A stretch of DNA of 64,000 nt from Ischnura elegans (taxonomy: Eukaryota > Arthropoda > Insecta > Odonata > Coenagrionidae). Both the position numbers and the translations under genes were made by a program. The stretch covers positions 7,440,001 to 7,504,000 of the forward strand of contig NC_060259.1 in assembly GCF_921293095.1 (NCBI RefSeq), in the 5' to 3' direction. The notes under the pieces were generated by a model that was not told the DNA's origin, made no database searches, and worked only from the letters and a program-made list of their open reading frames with translations. Below, one piece after another: positions 25,250 through 36,815 of this stretch (the stretch's first letter is position 1; each line of letters opens with the position of its first letter).

Positions 25250-25564
25250 AAAGGTTGCATCACGTTACGCTTCTGGTGGCGAAGATTTGTGAAAATGTAG
25301 TAAGGATTAAATTTTGGCAGTAAATTGGTTGACGTGAGACGTAGCTGCAACGTTGTGGCAACCTATATGGTTTACAGAAGGTTGCAGGCAGGTTGCAATC
25401 ATGTTACGTGTCACGTTGCAAAGATGTTGTGAAGACGTTGTGAAAACGTAGTACGGAGGACGTTTGGCAGTAAATAAGACGTTGTCACAACGTTGCATGG
25501 AACTCCCAGTTGGTTGCCGTGAGACGTTGCTGCAACGTTGTGGCAACCATTATGGTTTACAGGG
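25250..25564 (-). repeat. Right terminal and subterminal repeats, terminus duplicated
   Basis: The terminal ~53 bp at 25512-25564 (GTTGCCGTGAGACGTTGC through GGTTTACAGGG) recurs with few changes at 25329-25380, where it ends GGTTTACAGAA. Between them are further GTTGCAA and ACGTTGTGAA motifs. The array mirrors the one at the left end. Confidence 0.7.
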
Positions 25565-28500
25565 TACGCTGCAGACGTCTGGGCAGATTCGTCTGAGGCC
25601 TCTGTTATTCTATGCACATAACATTTGAATGCTTACTTACGAAGAAGAAACATCGATATTTAAAAAGATCGTCGTAATTTTTCATTTCTCGTTATTCACA
25701 CTGCAATATTGACCACGGAAAAACACTAAATTCGGCAAAATTGGCTGCCTGCTATGGCGTGTGTGATGACGGAACCCAAATTTTTTTACGTTCTTTTTAA
25801 ATGATAATCCTTTATCTTCCTATTAATCCATACCATATTAATATACTCCTCATAATAGCGACACTAAGTCAATCTATGCGAACCTTTGCACGCTATTTTT
25901 GCGTTCTCCGCGGCAGCAACATTCTCCCGTTCACATTGCCCTCAGCCACTGTGCGAGTCTCAGCGGGCGGGAGAAGGGGCAATGGAGGGGGACAACGCTT
26001 GCACGAAGTCTGTTGCCTTCAGTTCGCCGGCAGCCGCCCAGCCGCCGAGTGGAATGATATGTATTGCTCTTTGCTGCGTGAGGGTCGCTTTTGTATATGT
26101 GATACGCGCTTCGGAGCCGAATTTTAATCTAGTTCAACAACACGCTCAGGGACAGGAATTGATTCACGGTAGACGCGCAGAACGCCGCGTACTATTTAAC
26201 AGTACATGATCTTATTGCCAATATACTGCCATACGATGATGATTTTTTCCGTGAATCTTTTGTTCCGATGTAATTACAAAAAGACATATCAATACAACCA
26301 AGATGCATTTCCCACATAACATGCGTGTAAATGTACTTCGTACATTTACTATCGGTAATGCCGGTTTATTCTCAGCGGGGAGGATTGCTACAAATGACCT
26401 TGATCAGTTTATATCCCCTTCAGTACTGCATTGTACCCTGATGCATCAGTTCATTTCGAGAGTAAAAGTTTCCTCTCATCGGTACAATCTTCCTGGCCAT
26501 AATTTTATACGAAAAATAAGATCAATTATACCTATTCATTCTGCTAAAAATGAAAGATTACCTATAGATTTATGAGTCTCGAATGTTTATTTTAAAGAAA
26601 TTCATTAGTTTCAATGCCTAAAATTATGTAACAAATATAATTCTTGATAGGTCGTGTCACGACATAGATTACCTACGCATCGTGTACCAGCGTGCAGATT
26701 TACATCCGTGTGTTCTATTACCGATATTTTCAAATTTTTCCAATTGAAGTTTTTTCTTACGTGCAAGTCAAGAACTCATGGACAACTTGTACCATACATT
26801 ATGCATGGCAATATGTTTGCTTAAGTCATAAAAAAAACTTATGCTAATTTTACGGTGCATGCATTTGTCAATTGCCACGAAAATATTTAGGAAATCGGTC
26901 ACTTTCAACCCACACTTGCACTCTACGAGCCCTAAAATAGAATTTTTCTCCATATGACGTCTTTTATGGCTATTTGAACAATTGAAACGGAAACTTAGAT
27001 AAGTAAGTTATAATGCAAAAGATATGGCAGCATTATTGAATTCGTAATTCCTACATAAAAGGTAATGGTCTAATTTTTCAGTGGAATGAGTGTCGTTTTT
27101 TGGAAACTTAAATATAGATAATATATTTTAGGACTAGTTTTGCGTCTCTCATTATTTTAAACTTAAACAGAATATCATATCGCACACTATGTCATTGATT
27201 CACGGACCCAAAATTTTTGAATGAGGCAACAGGATGCACGAATGAGGAAAGGATTCCGCACTCGCGTCATCGCAATCTACGCAACACCGCATATTTTGAT
27301 ATTTTGCTGCATAAAAATACGATAATTTGATTCTCATCTTCCCACTGTCCTATTCGTCTCACGTCAATGTTTAGACCCTTGGTTTTTACTACAATTTCGC
27401 TCGCAGTTTCATCATAGTCAACTAAGCCTTATAAATTGAAAAAAATGGGCATAAGTTTCAAATAATGTTACATTTTCACGGGTATCGATTGAAGGACTTC
27501 TGGTCAAATTAGAATGAAATCACTATGAAAAATGCTTGTTTCTTTTATCGGAATAATCTTATATTTCCCTTGGATTGGAACTGTCCGAAGAAATTTTTTA
27601 ATCCGGGATAGAAGTCATTGGAATTTATGCTTGCACTGGACGCTTCCTCAGAGACGATACAAGTTCAAATCACGCAAGTGCTAAAACAGGGTAGCTATTA
27701 TGGGCGTATCTTGAACCGCACGTTCACATCACAGGACCTTAGATCGTAGGCGGCGGAAGACTGACTTGATGTTCGTGTGTCCATTGATGTTGCCACTTGG
27801 TCTGCCGCCTCTGGCAGCCCTTCCTTACTCTAGAATTTTATTTATACGCTCTTATTATTAATAAAACATGCCCACCTTCTCGTACACAATTTCGTCGATT
27901 TACCTGCGAAGCCAATATTTGCAGTAAATACGCCGAAAAAAGCATCTTTTTTAACGCTATATTTTTTTTACTCACGTCTCGAACTGAAAGCTTTGGTAGA
28001 ATAAGTAATCGTCTCCAGAATCTCCAGAAGAACAAAGTAACATATTCACTTATAAAAATAACTTTCTAACAATTTTAACAATTAACTTTTTATGCGTACA
28101 TAGATTATGTGAACATTCACGCCCATTCTAACATTGGCAACAACGTCCACCAACGATATACGGCCTGAAAATAGCCAAAATAATTGAGTCCGTCGTGCAT
28201 CGTTACCTATTAATCAATTTATCTGTAGTATTTTATAAAAGTAAAATAGTAAAAAGAATTATAAAATTAATTTTTGCAATAGATATTTTATGCTTCGTTA
28301 GTTTTTACATGAAAGACTTCTGTCGGGAATCGCATTTGAATAGGGATTTAAAAATTTATTTACGGAGTACCGCCATGCCTATTGCATTAACATATGAAAA
28401 AATAAGATATGCAAGTAAAAAGCAAAGAAGAGAAAGCGTATTTTTTTCATGAAGAAAGCATTGGTGAAGTGGTATTGCACCCTTGTTCGAAACTTATTTT

Positions 28501-28839
28501 ATTGCTGGCACTGATAACTCAATATTTTTATCCATCTCATAGCGGGCGTCATTGTAATACATGGTAATGAACAAATTGATAAAATTTATTGTGACTCCAG
28601 AGATGCTACAAATACAGATCTAGAAGATACTCCGCAGACCAACAAAACAAAATCTGACGCAGAAACTGCACATATAATGCTGGTACAATTTATGCCACCT
28701 CCCATCCCACATAAATATAGTGGTGGATATATGTTATGGTAGAGAGGAAAGTTAACTTCAAAAGTAGCTTCAGTATTAATTGGGAAGATGAGCAAGACAA
28801 CGGTATTAATAAATCCGGCAAGCGATATGGATTCTGGTT
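25565..28839. other. Intergenic, no convincing gene
   Basis: The frames at 25801-26209 lie in a GC-rich patch (about 25880-26110) without recognisable protein content; the patch could be a promoter-like island. A small perfect hairpin (GTAAATGTAC, 3-nt loop) lies at 26327-26349. Other frames up to 90 codons show no family motif. Confidence 0.4.
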
Positions 28840-30374
28840 GTAGAGTTTGAGGTACGACCTACCAACCTAGTAGCAGCTCAAGTCTATAAGTCCGCTAACA
28901 TTCATATGGAGAAAGAAGTGGACGAGGTAATAATAAGTGAAATCCCTGGTTTAAAAAAATCAAGTAATGATGGGGAACTATAACGCCTCAGTCGGGGAGG
29001 AAGGAAGGGCTACGAAATAGGATATTTTGGATCAGGGAACGCGAAACGAGCGGGGAGAGAAATCAATAAAATATTGCAGTAGAAACAAGTTATTCATCAC
29101 AAAGGCCTGGTCCAATAATCCTAAAGTGCGAAAGTCCACCAGGAAGGGACAAGGGATACGGAGATACACCAGAAAGACCACATAATAGTAAAACAGAGGT
29201 TTAGGAATAAGGAAAAATCTAGCGCATTCTCCCTAAGGTGAACGAAACGAAACGTAATATTCAAAAGACTTGTGAAAAAATGAAGGTGAGGAAATAGAAT
29301 ATTAAAACTTTAATGGGAATATAAGGAGAGATTACTAACTTCTGGAGATTCGTATGGCAAAGAAAACTTTGATAACGAAGGAAACTAAAAAATATATGGC
29401 GGTAATAAGGAAGTGGAAGAATGTAGACACAGTACAGGGAGAATTCTAAGTAAAATTAATCATCTATTACGGTGAGAAACCAAGAAGTGAGAAAGAATTG
29501 GTGGAAAACAAGGAGAGACATTGAGAGGAAATGGAAAAGGTTCAATAGTAACGAGAGGTAGACGCGTTGTACATCAAGGTGAAGTCGCTATCTGGCGGCA
29601 AAAGAGGACAAGCCATGTCAAAAATTAATGCTAAAAATGGAAGGATGCTAACTGAGCAAATCGAGATTCAGAGTAGATGGATGGGGAAAGAGGAGGATCT
29701 GCATGACAGCGGAAACAGGCAGGAAAGATTTAACATGTAGAAGGGGCAGTGGTGTAGCATAATCTTGAGCCGAGGAAGAGGCCGCTTCTAAGACATAGAA
29801 ATCGAGGGAGCTCTCCCTGATATGAAACCTAGGAAAGTGGTGGGGGTGGATAATATCCCATGTAAGCTGCAGAATAATCTAGGTTAGAATGGTAAGAGAA
29901 GGTTATTCGAACTAGTACGCAAGATGTATGAGGAAGGGCCTTGGCGGGAGGATTTCGCGACAATGGACAATAAGGCTAAAGTGGTAATAAGGATATTAAA
30001 AAGAAGAATAGAGAAAAGGACTATCAATTACTATGGCGAAGATCAGATTGGATTCAGAAAAGGTAAGTGAAAATGCAATTGCGGTAATGAGGTCGCTGGT
30101 GAAGAGGAACCTAGACTATAATCAGGTTGTGTTTGCCTTCTTCGTGGATTTTGAAAAAAGTATTAAATAGAGTGGACTGGACAAAATTATGGATATTCTC
30201 AAGAAAATAGGCTTCAATTGGAGGGATAGGCGACTCATTTGTAATCTTCATATGGCCCAGACTGCGCAAGTGAAGGTAGCGGACAGAGAAGCTGGGAGGG
30301 CAAGCTTTGGCCGAGTAGTAAGGCAAGACTGTTCGCTATCTCCATTGCTTTCTAGAGTATATGCTGAGGCGATG
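28840..30374 (+). pseudogene. Old LINE (endonuclease-reverse transcriptase type), 5' part
   Basis: Fragments in all three plus frames read like the endonuclease-RT proteins often annotated in arthropods as craniofacial development protein 2-like. Endonuclease pieces lie at about 28870-29220 (KEVDEVIISEIP, KKSSND, IIVKQRFRNKEKSS). RT pieces lie at about 29990-30374 (YGEDQIGFRKG, VFAFFVDFEK, WRDRRLICNLHMAQTAQVKV, QDCSLSPLLS, YAEAM). It has many stops and frameshifts. The frame continues after the Transib at 36613. Confidence 0.7.
30370..30374. repeat. Transib target site duplication, left copy (CGATG)
   Basis: CGATG stands immediately before CACAGTG and again immediately after CACTGTG at 36608-36612. 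Removing the element and one copy restores the LINE frame (AEAMVRKAWDELG). Five-base GC-leaning duplications are the Transib hallmark. Confidence 0.9.
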
Positions 30375-31487
30375 CACAGTGGTCGGAAATCGAAAAACGC
30401 CGGACAAAAGTCCGAAATGGCTTTTTTTGAGGTAGACAATTGAAATTTGGCACTAATACGGGGAAATAGTTGCTGATTTTGAAATAGCAAGTCATTTTTA
30501 TTAAGTCTCAGCCGTTACGGAGTTACGGAGGCTTAAACATGACGAAATTTCGAAAAACACGCCATTTATCATTTTTCTTCGAAAATGTAAAAAGTTACGC
30601 AGATGGTAGAGCAGTGGATGGATTTTCATGAAATTTTTAACATGTTCATCTGTCATTATAGTTTCTTGCCTGTACTTTGCATAAGTTTCAGACATTTTTG
30701 TTGATATTTGTGTGCTGTAATGTACCAAAATGGCGGAAGCTTTTTTCAAGCAAAATTTCACTTAAAGCAGTCATTATCTTTTTTATAAGAAATATGTATG
30801 TCGAGATATTTCGTAAAAATACTAAGAAAACATATTTAAACGTTTGTCTGCAAAAGGTTTGGGAAAAAGTTTGCGGCCCTGAGAGAAAATTCGAATTTTC
30901 GACCGCGCGTCGCGGTCCGGCTCCACGCGGCGGACCCCGGTAATATCGATTGCGTGTGATGGTTGAAGTTGTTTGCACCTAAATTCCTCAAATTTGCCTT
31001 TTTCAAGCAAAAAACACTTTTGTGGATTTACTAAGGTTCTATATCGAAGATATTTTGAAAGCAGTATTGGTCATTAGGTCATAAAATGGCGGACATTTTG
31101 CTAGGCAAAAGTTAACATAAAGTAGTCATTATCTCTGGTTTTAGAAAAATGTATATCATGATTTTTTGTCAGGGTATCAAGTAAACATAATTTTAAAGTG
31201 TTCTGCAAAAATCTGCGGAAAAAGTTTGCGACCCTGAGAAAAAATTCCAATTTTCGATCGCGTTTCGCGGCCCGGCTCGGCTCAGCGCGGTCTCGAAACT
31301 CCGACTCCCCGCACTGACGAATTTCTGAGGACCTTAATGTCCTGTATTCGCCTTACTCAAGACATCCATGCTGTCAATGATAACCAAATGTCATATATTT
31401 ATTATCATGGAGGGATACTATATCCAGCGCATGTGTTTGTAGACTGTGATGCCTAACTGTGATGAATATGCTTTTCTTCGGTTACTC
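30375..31487 (+). repeat. Transib left terminal inverted repeat, 1,113 bp
   Basis: It pairs with 35495-36607: every landmark and frame inside obeys left+right = 66982, so there are no net indels. The end reads CACAGTGGTCGGAAATCG; ACAAAAGTC at 30404-30412 resembles the recombination nonamer (7 of 9) after a 22-base spacer. The arm holds two diverged direct copies about 355 bp apart (AATGGCGGA at about 30730 and 31085, each leading to GTTTGCG.CCCTGAGA and a GC-rich CGCGG.CCGGCTC block). Confidence 0.93.
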
Positions 31488-32265
31488 CACGGAATTTTCC
31501 GAGTAATTATGAACTCCTTCAATTCCTGAGTGCACATGAGGGTGTTTTGTTACTCATACACTCTTTGTTGGAAGGGTGTTGGGTTGGCTGTTTTCCCTTT
31601 CCACTCTCTTTGCATTTTCAAACTGCAAGCCGCCAAATCCCTCCGCCTTCACAGCACCATGCGACTCGGTCCCTGAGGGAATTTTTATGACACCGCGCAC
31701 CCTTTAACAGTTATGATGGGTTTTCCCTGGGTGGACCTTCCCTATCCTTTAAAGAAAATCCATGTTGAGCAGTAGTTCTATCTTGGCATTTGTGGTGAAG
31801 TGATGTGGTGAAGTGAATTGGGAGAAATCTGTTCTGAAAAAATATTTTTTTACTCGCGATATTGAGTGTGAGTGATAGGAATCCTTACCGAGTGTTTTTT
31901 CTAAGGTTTACATCGGTGTTTTTTTCGTCAGCAATCCACACCTTATTCGAGGTAAGATATGATTCCATGTGTTTTTGCCTGGTGTTAGTCATTCGTGCTT
32001 TTTCGTCCCATTTTTCTTACGTCCCTTGAACTATTTTTTACAAACTTTCTTCAATACCGATTTTTCGCCCCTACTTTCTGGTGTTATGTTGCCTATCGTT
32101 GTTGAACAATTTGTGGAATGGGTAGATTCATTCTATTACATTAATTTTCAGACCTTAGACAAGTTTTTCAGTCCTGACTGGATATGTCTTCCAATTTTAT
32201 CACACGGCTTGATCTCCATAATACATTGATGGGCGCGCATAAAGCTCAAATCACCAACTGAAAAA
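31488..32265. other. Transib 5' untranslated or promoter region
   Basis: Between the left arm and the first ATG. It is T-rich, with no open frame of note (31969-32229 is unconvincing). Transcription of the transposase probably starts here or inside the arm. Confidence 0.35.
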
Positions 32266-34587
32266 ATGGAATATTTGGTGGATTTTCTTGTGCGAAGATT
32301 TGATTTAGGTCAATTTGATGACGCTATTAGAAGTCTTCGTGAATTTGTCAGAATAAGCTTTTTGTTGCCCTATTTGCAAAGGTGGAATAGAGGTTCTCGG
32401 AATAAAAAAACATTTTTAAAGCGAAATAACGCATGGCTCATGGAGTCGATGAACTTTCCTGACACCGTGCGTCAGTACTTGACTAGCACTTCTGCTGAGA
32501 CAAGTAAGTGCCATCCGGTGAAAACCTTTCTTTTTCATTGAACGACATAATATTTTTATTCTTGGGTTATTTACTTTTAAATAATTACTTCCTAGGTTCA
32601 CTGGGAAGGCCTGAAATAGATTTTAGTGTTTCCTCGGAGAGATCAAAAAGACGTAAGGTCCAAAATATTAAAATGTCTTCCTCTGCTGCGGAGCTCGCAT
32701 TGGCAACCTCTCTGAGTTTAAGGGAGGAAGGAGATATTGCGGCCGCCGAACTAATTTCCGAGGTAACGACAACCACTCCTAGTAGGGCGAGAAGAGTTTT
32801 GTCTAAATGGAGAAAAAGGGATAATCCCCTGAGGGAAATGACCCCTGAAGAAGCTGTGCCTCTCGTTATTGCAACTGAGCTAACGAAGAGTCAGTACAAT
32901 ACACTGAGGCGCTCGGCTCAAAATTATGGACACAAGCTTTATCCAAGCTACGATAGAGTCCTAAACGCGAAAAGTATGGCATACCCCGAAGGAATCAGAG
33001 TAACTGAAAACATGTGCGAAGTGAGTCTTCAAACTCTCTTAAATCACACAGCTTCGCGAATTCTGTCATACATTTCAACTGCTGAAACCTCATATGATGA
33101 AGTAGATTGCACACTAGTGTGCAAATATGGATTTGATGGCAGTTCGGGCCATGCCCAATATAAGCAATTGTGGGAACTATCTGACTCATCAGATGAGTAT
33201 TTATTTATGAGCTCCCTGGTGCCTCTTAGGTTACTAAATGACAATACGAATGCCCCAATGAGATTTACGTGTCTATTTTATCTGTAATTTTTCTAATTGG
33301 AATCATTACGGGAATTTTTAGTACTTTAGATTTTGCCGGCCTATTCGCCTTCAGTGGCTAAAAGAGACTAGAGAAGTTGCGAAAGCAGAGAGAGATTACA
33401 TCAAAGAACAGATTGATGGATTGGATAAATTGAATTTTAGGGGTTATTCAGTAGCATTCAATTTGCTATTAACAATGATAAACGGAAAAGTAAGGCCAAT
33501 TCCAATCTCAAATGAAGTAAAATAATATATGGCTTAAATTATTAACCTTAAAAAATATTCTCTTAGGTTTGCAATGTATTGACTGACTGTGCAAGCATGA
33601 GATGTTACATCTGCGGAGCAAAAACTTCCGAAATGAATGACATCAATGCGATGAAACGGCGACCGACTGATGTAGACAAGTACTCATTCGGTTTGTCAAC
33701 TCTGCATTGTTACATCAGATTTTTTGAATGCATCCTACATATAGCCTATCGTATGGATTTTAAACAATGGCAGGTTAGAATGCATTAAAATTACTCTAGA
33801 TAAAACATAGTACCTCAAAGATGTAAAAGAATAAATCACTATCACTAAATTTCGATGATTTTCCTCTTTAGGCTCGTGGTCATCTAAAAGAACAAATTTC
33901 TAAGAGAAAGACAAAGATACAGAAAGCTTTTAGAGAAAGGATGGGTTTAATTGTTGATGTGCCCAGACCCGGGTCAGGCAATACAAATGATGGGAATACT
34001 GCAAGGCGTTTTTTTCATTCCCCAAAACTGTCTTCAGAACTAACAGGTAATGGCTTATATCAAATAAATAATTACTTATAGGTTGGTATCACTTATATCA
34101 CACCACACGATAGCCTAATTCATTGCTAAATTTTCAATAATGATTTTGCGATGTTTTTATTCCAGGAGTTAGCTATGACCTAGTTCAACATTTTTCAATT
34201 ATATTGAAGGCCATATCCAGCGGTCTACCACTCAATAACGAGGCGTTTTCGCAGTACTGCATAAGGACTGCAGAATTATATGTGGATCTCTACCCCTGGT
34301 ATTATATGCCAATCACTGTCCATAAGGTACTCTTTCATGGGGGCGAAATTTCGAAAGAATCAATTCTTCCCTTGGGTCAGCTGTCCGAAGAGGCGATGGA
34401 GGCTCGGAATAAAGATAGGAGAAAGTTTCGTGAAAGGTTCACTAGGAAGCACTCCAGAGTTGCCACAAACGACGACCTCTTCAAAAGACTGCTATTAACT
34501 TCAGATCCACTGTTTTCCTCTGGTATGCCTTTGGAGCCGAAGAGGCATCGGAGGCTGCCAGGGGAAGGAGAGGACTCCTACACATAG
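32266..34587 (+). CDS. Transib transposase (RAG1-core related), six exons
   Basis: Exons 32266-32503, 32596-33283, 33330-33489, 33567-33773, 33872-34046 and 34166-34587; all phases agree and give 629 residues. It would bind the CACAGTG ends and cut and integrate the element. Seen: KYGFDGSSGHAQYKQ with the first catalytic Asp at about residue 260; LTMINGKVCNVLTD at about 360, where relatives as I know them have Asp in place of Asn; MRCYICGAK followed by LSTLHCYIRFFECILHIAY, matching the RAG1 zinc-binding Cys and His pairs; GSGNTNDGNTARRFF; and GQLSEEAMEARNKDRR with the catalytic Glu at about 564. The 46-nt intron 33284-33329 is short and may hide a small loss, because the usual residues before RFCRPIR are not found. 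Apart from Asn360 the gene looks whole. Confidence 0.88.
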
Positions 34588-35494
34588 ATGACCAAGGAGA
34601 GATGGAGTCAGAGAGTGAAAGTGATCAGGATCTGACAGAGGACTAGCAAGTAAGAATTTTGTTTTTCCAATCATTGATGACAGCATGTTCTGAGAATTAC
34701 GGATAACTTGATATCAGATACCGAATTTCTGTAGACGTCGTAAATGGAAGACAAGGTGGCGTTAATTTCAATGTGATTTCATCATCATCTTATGGATCTC
34801 CTAAAATTGAGTCCGTTGCATTAAAAAAAATGGTGGTGAAAATGAGAGAGGGAGATATGATGGTGTTTTGATAAGGATTAAGGGTGTGAAAACGAAACAT
34901 TTTAGGTAACGAGAAATCCATTAAACAGAGTCTGAGCATGTGTGAATGACCGGGAAAATTAAAAGTATAAGATATCCATTAGGTTAAACTCATAACATAA
35001 CATCAGTTCCTTCAAAAGAGCTGGGTTCTCTTTCATTGCTTAGTACTTTCACGGAGTAAGGACGAGAAATGGCCTCCCACTTAGCATTAAGCTACGTTAG
35101 GGCAATGAGGGTGTGGAAAGGGAAATTCGGGAAAACCCTTGTCTGACCACAAATTTACCATTGAAGGCGCCTTGGGAGTGAGAAGAGAAAGAAGGTTTGA
35201 CAAAGCCTTATTCTTCTTCCTCACAACCCCGGCTAATCCGCACTTCGAACCTTCTCACTTCGGTCGGGGACAGGAAATACGCCGCGGGACACCATTCTTT
35301 CCTCGAAACCCCATGAAAGTACAGGGCAGGCATGTAGAACCCAGCTAATTTGGAGTCGCACAGCAAAATACCAAATCTTATCCGGGAGGTTTACCATGTT
35401 TATTATGTAATATTTCGTACCGTAGCATCTAAACGCCCCGCTATTCATCTTATATGAAGTCACATACGCTTATGATTTGAGGAAACATGCCGTA
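34588..35494. other. Transib 3' region
   Basis: Between the transposase stop and the right arm. No family-level coding content; the frame at 35139-35348 is not convincing. Confidence 0.4.
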
Positions 35495-36607
35495 GAGTAA
35501 CCGAAGAAAAGCATATTCATCACAGTTAGGCATCACAGTCTACAAACACATGCGCTGGATATAGTATCCCTCCATGATAATAAATATATGACATTTGGTT
35601 ATCATTGACAGCATGGATGTCTTGAGTAAGGCGAATACAGGACATTAAGGTCCTCAGAAATTCGTCAGTGCGGGGAGTCGGAGTTTCGAGACCGCGCTGA
35701 GCCGAGCCGGGCCGCGAAACGCGATCGAAAATTGGAATTTTTTCTCAGGGTCGCAAACTTTTTCCGCAGATTTTTGCAGAACACTTTAAAATTATGTTTA
35801 CTTGATACCCTGACAAAAAATCATGATATACATTTTTCTAAAACCAGAGATAATGACTACTTTATGTTAACTTTTGCCTAGCAAAATGTCCGCCATTTTA
35901 TGACCTAATGACCAATACTGCTTTCAAAATATCTTCGATATAGAACCTTAGTAAATCCACAAAAGTGTTTTTTGCTTGAAAAAGGCAAATTTGAGGAATT
36001 TAGGTGCAAACAACTTCAACCATCACACGCAATCGATATTACCGGGGTCCGCCGCGTGGAGCCGGACCGCGACGCGCGGTCGAAAATTCGAATTTTCTCT
36101 CAGGGCCGCAAACTTTTTCCCAAACCTTTTGCAGACAAACGTTTAAATATGTTTTCTTAGTATTTTTACGAAATATCTCGACATACATATTTCTTATAAA
36201 AAAGATAATGACTGCTTTAAGTGAAATTTTGCTTGAAAAAAGCTTCCGCCATTTTGGTACATTACAGCACACAAATATCAACAAAAATGTCTGAAACTTA
36301 TGCAAAGTACAGGCAAGAAACTATAATGACAGATGAACATGTTAAAAATTTCATGAAAATCCATCCACTGCTCTACCATCTGCGTAACTTTTTACATTTT
36401 CGAAGAAAAATGATAAATGGCGTGTTTTTCGAAATTTCGTCATGTTTAAGCCTCCGTAACTCCGTAACGGCTGAGACTTAATAAAAATGACTTGCTATTT
36501 CAAAATCAGCAACTATTTCCCCGTATTAGTGCCAAATTTCAATTGTCTACCTCAAAAAAAGCCATTTCGGACTTTTGTCCGGCGTTTTTCGATTTCCGAC
36601 CACTGTG
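35495..36607 (-). repeat. Transib right terminal inverted repeat, 1,113 bp
   Basis: Reverse complement of 30375-31487, ending CGATTTCCGACCACTGTG. Frames inside it (35972-36160, 36004-36294 and others) are exact mirror images of those in the left arm and are not genes. The inner boundary is sharp, after GAGTAACCGAAG. Confidence 0.93.
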
Positions 36608-36612
36608 CGATG
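36608..36612. repeat. Transib target site duplication, right copy (CGATG)
   Basis: Pairs with 30370-30374. Confidence 0.9.
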
Positions 36613-36815
36613 GTAAGAAAAGCGTGGGATGAGTTGGGAACTGGAGTAGAAGTGGGAGGAATGATGTAAAATCAGTAAGATTCACGGACGATCAGGCGTT
36701 GATTAGCCAGCCAGCGAGAGAGCTGAAGGCTATAGTGGATGCATTAGACAAGAGATGCGATGAATATGGCATGAGGATTACTCACAAGAAGACTAAAGTC
36801 ATAATTAAGTTAACC
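36613..36815 (+). pseudogene. Old LINE RT fragment, continuation after the Transib
   Basis: Reads VRKAWDELGTGVEVGG, then after frame changes VRFTDDQALISQ (the FADD-type active-site box with Thr for Ala), KRCDEYGMRITHKKTKV. It continues the RT that stops at 30374. Sequence similarity fades after about 36815. Confidence 0.75.

Larger units (their letters stand above)
14063..25564 (+). mobile_element. 11.5-kb DNA transposon, Tnp2/CACTA-like with DUF4806 partner genes
   Basis: The left end reads CCCTGTAAACACAATGAG and the right end is the reverse complement of CCCTGTAAACCATAATGG. Both ends then run into GTTGC/CAACGTTGCAG subterminal motifs. The bases outside are TA on both sides, fitting a 2-bp TA duplication (or TIRs two bases longer). 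Inside, all on the plus strand, are a Tnp2-like transposase gene, a DUF4806 gene and a second 5'-truncated DUF4806 gene. Known CACTA/Mirage/Chapaev relatives have such transposases, but I cannot name the exact family. Nested in it are a MITE at 14651, a CACGTG repeat block at 21478 and a foldback at 22880. Confidence 0.65.
30375..36607 (+). mobile_element. Transib DNA transposon, 6,233 bp, complete
   Basis: Both ends and both target copies are intact, and it carries a spliced Transib/RAG1-core transposase gene at 32266-34587. The ends begin CACAGTG, the heptamer shared by Transib elements and V(D)J signals. The terminal inverted repeats are 1,113 bp and nearly identical, so the insertion is recent or the arms are kept alike by gene conversion. 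It sits inside an older LINE. Confidence 0.92.

Noticed and set aside
30375..30413. A true 12/23 pair of recombination signals
   Set aside because: Both ends are the same sequence with a 22-base spacer, and part of the nonamer match lies in a small CGGAC-AAAA-GTCCG palindrome, so only resemblance is claimed.
30677..31010. Three frames of 62-96 codons, mirrored at 35972-36305
   Set aside because: They lie in the Transib inverted repeats and are identical because the arms are; composition is not protein-like.
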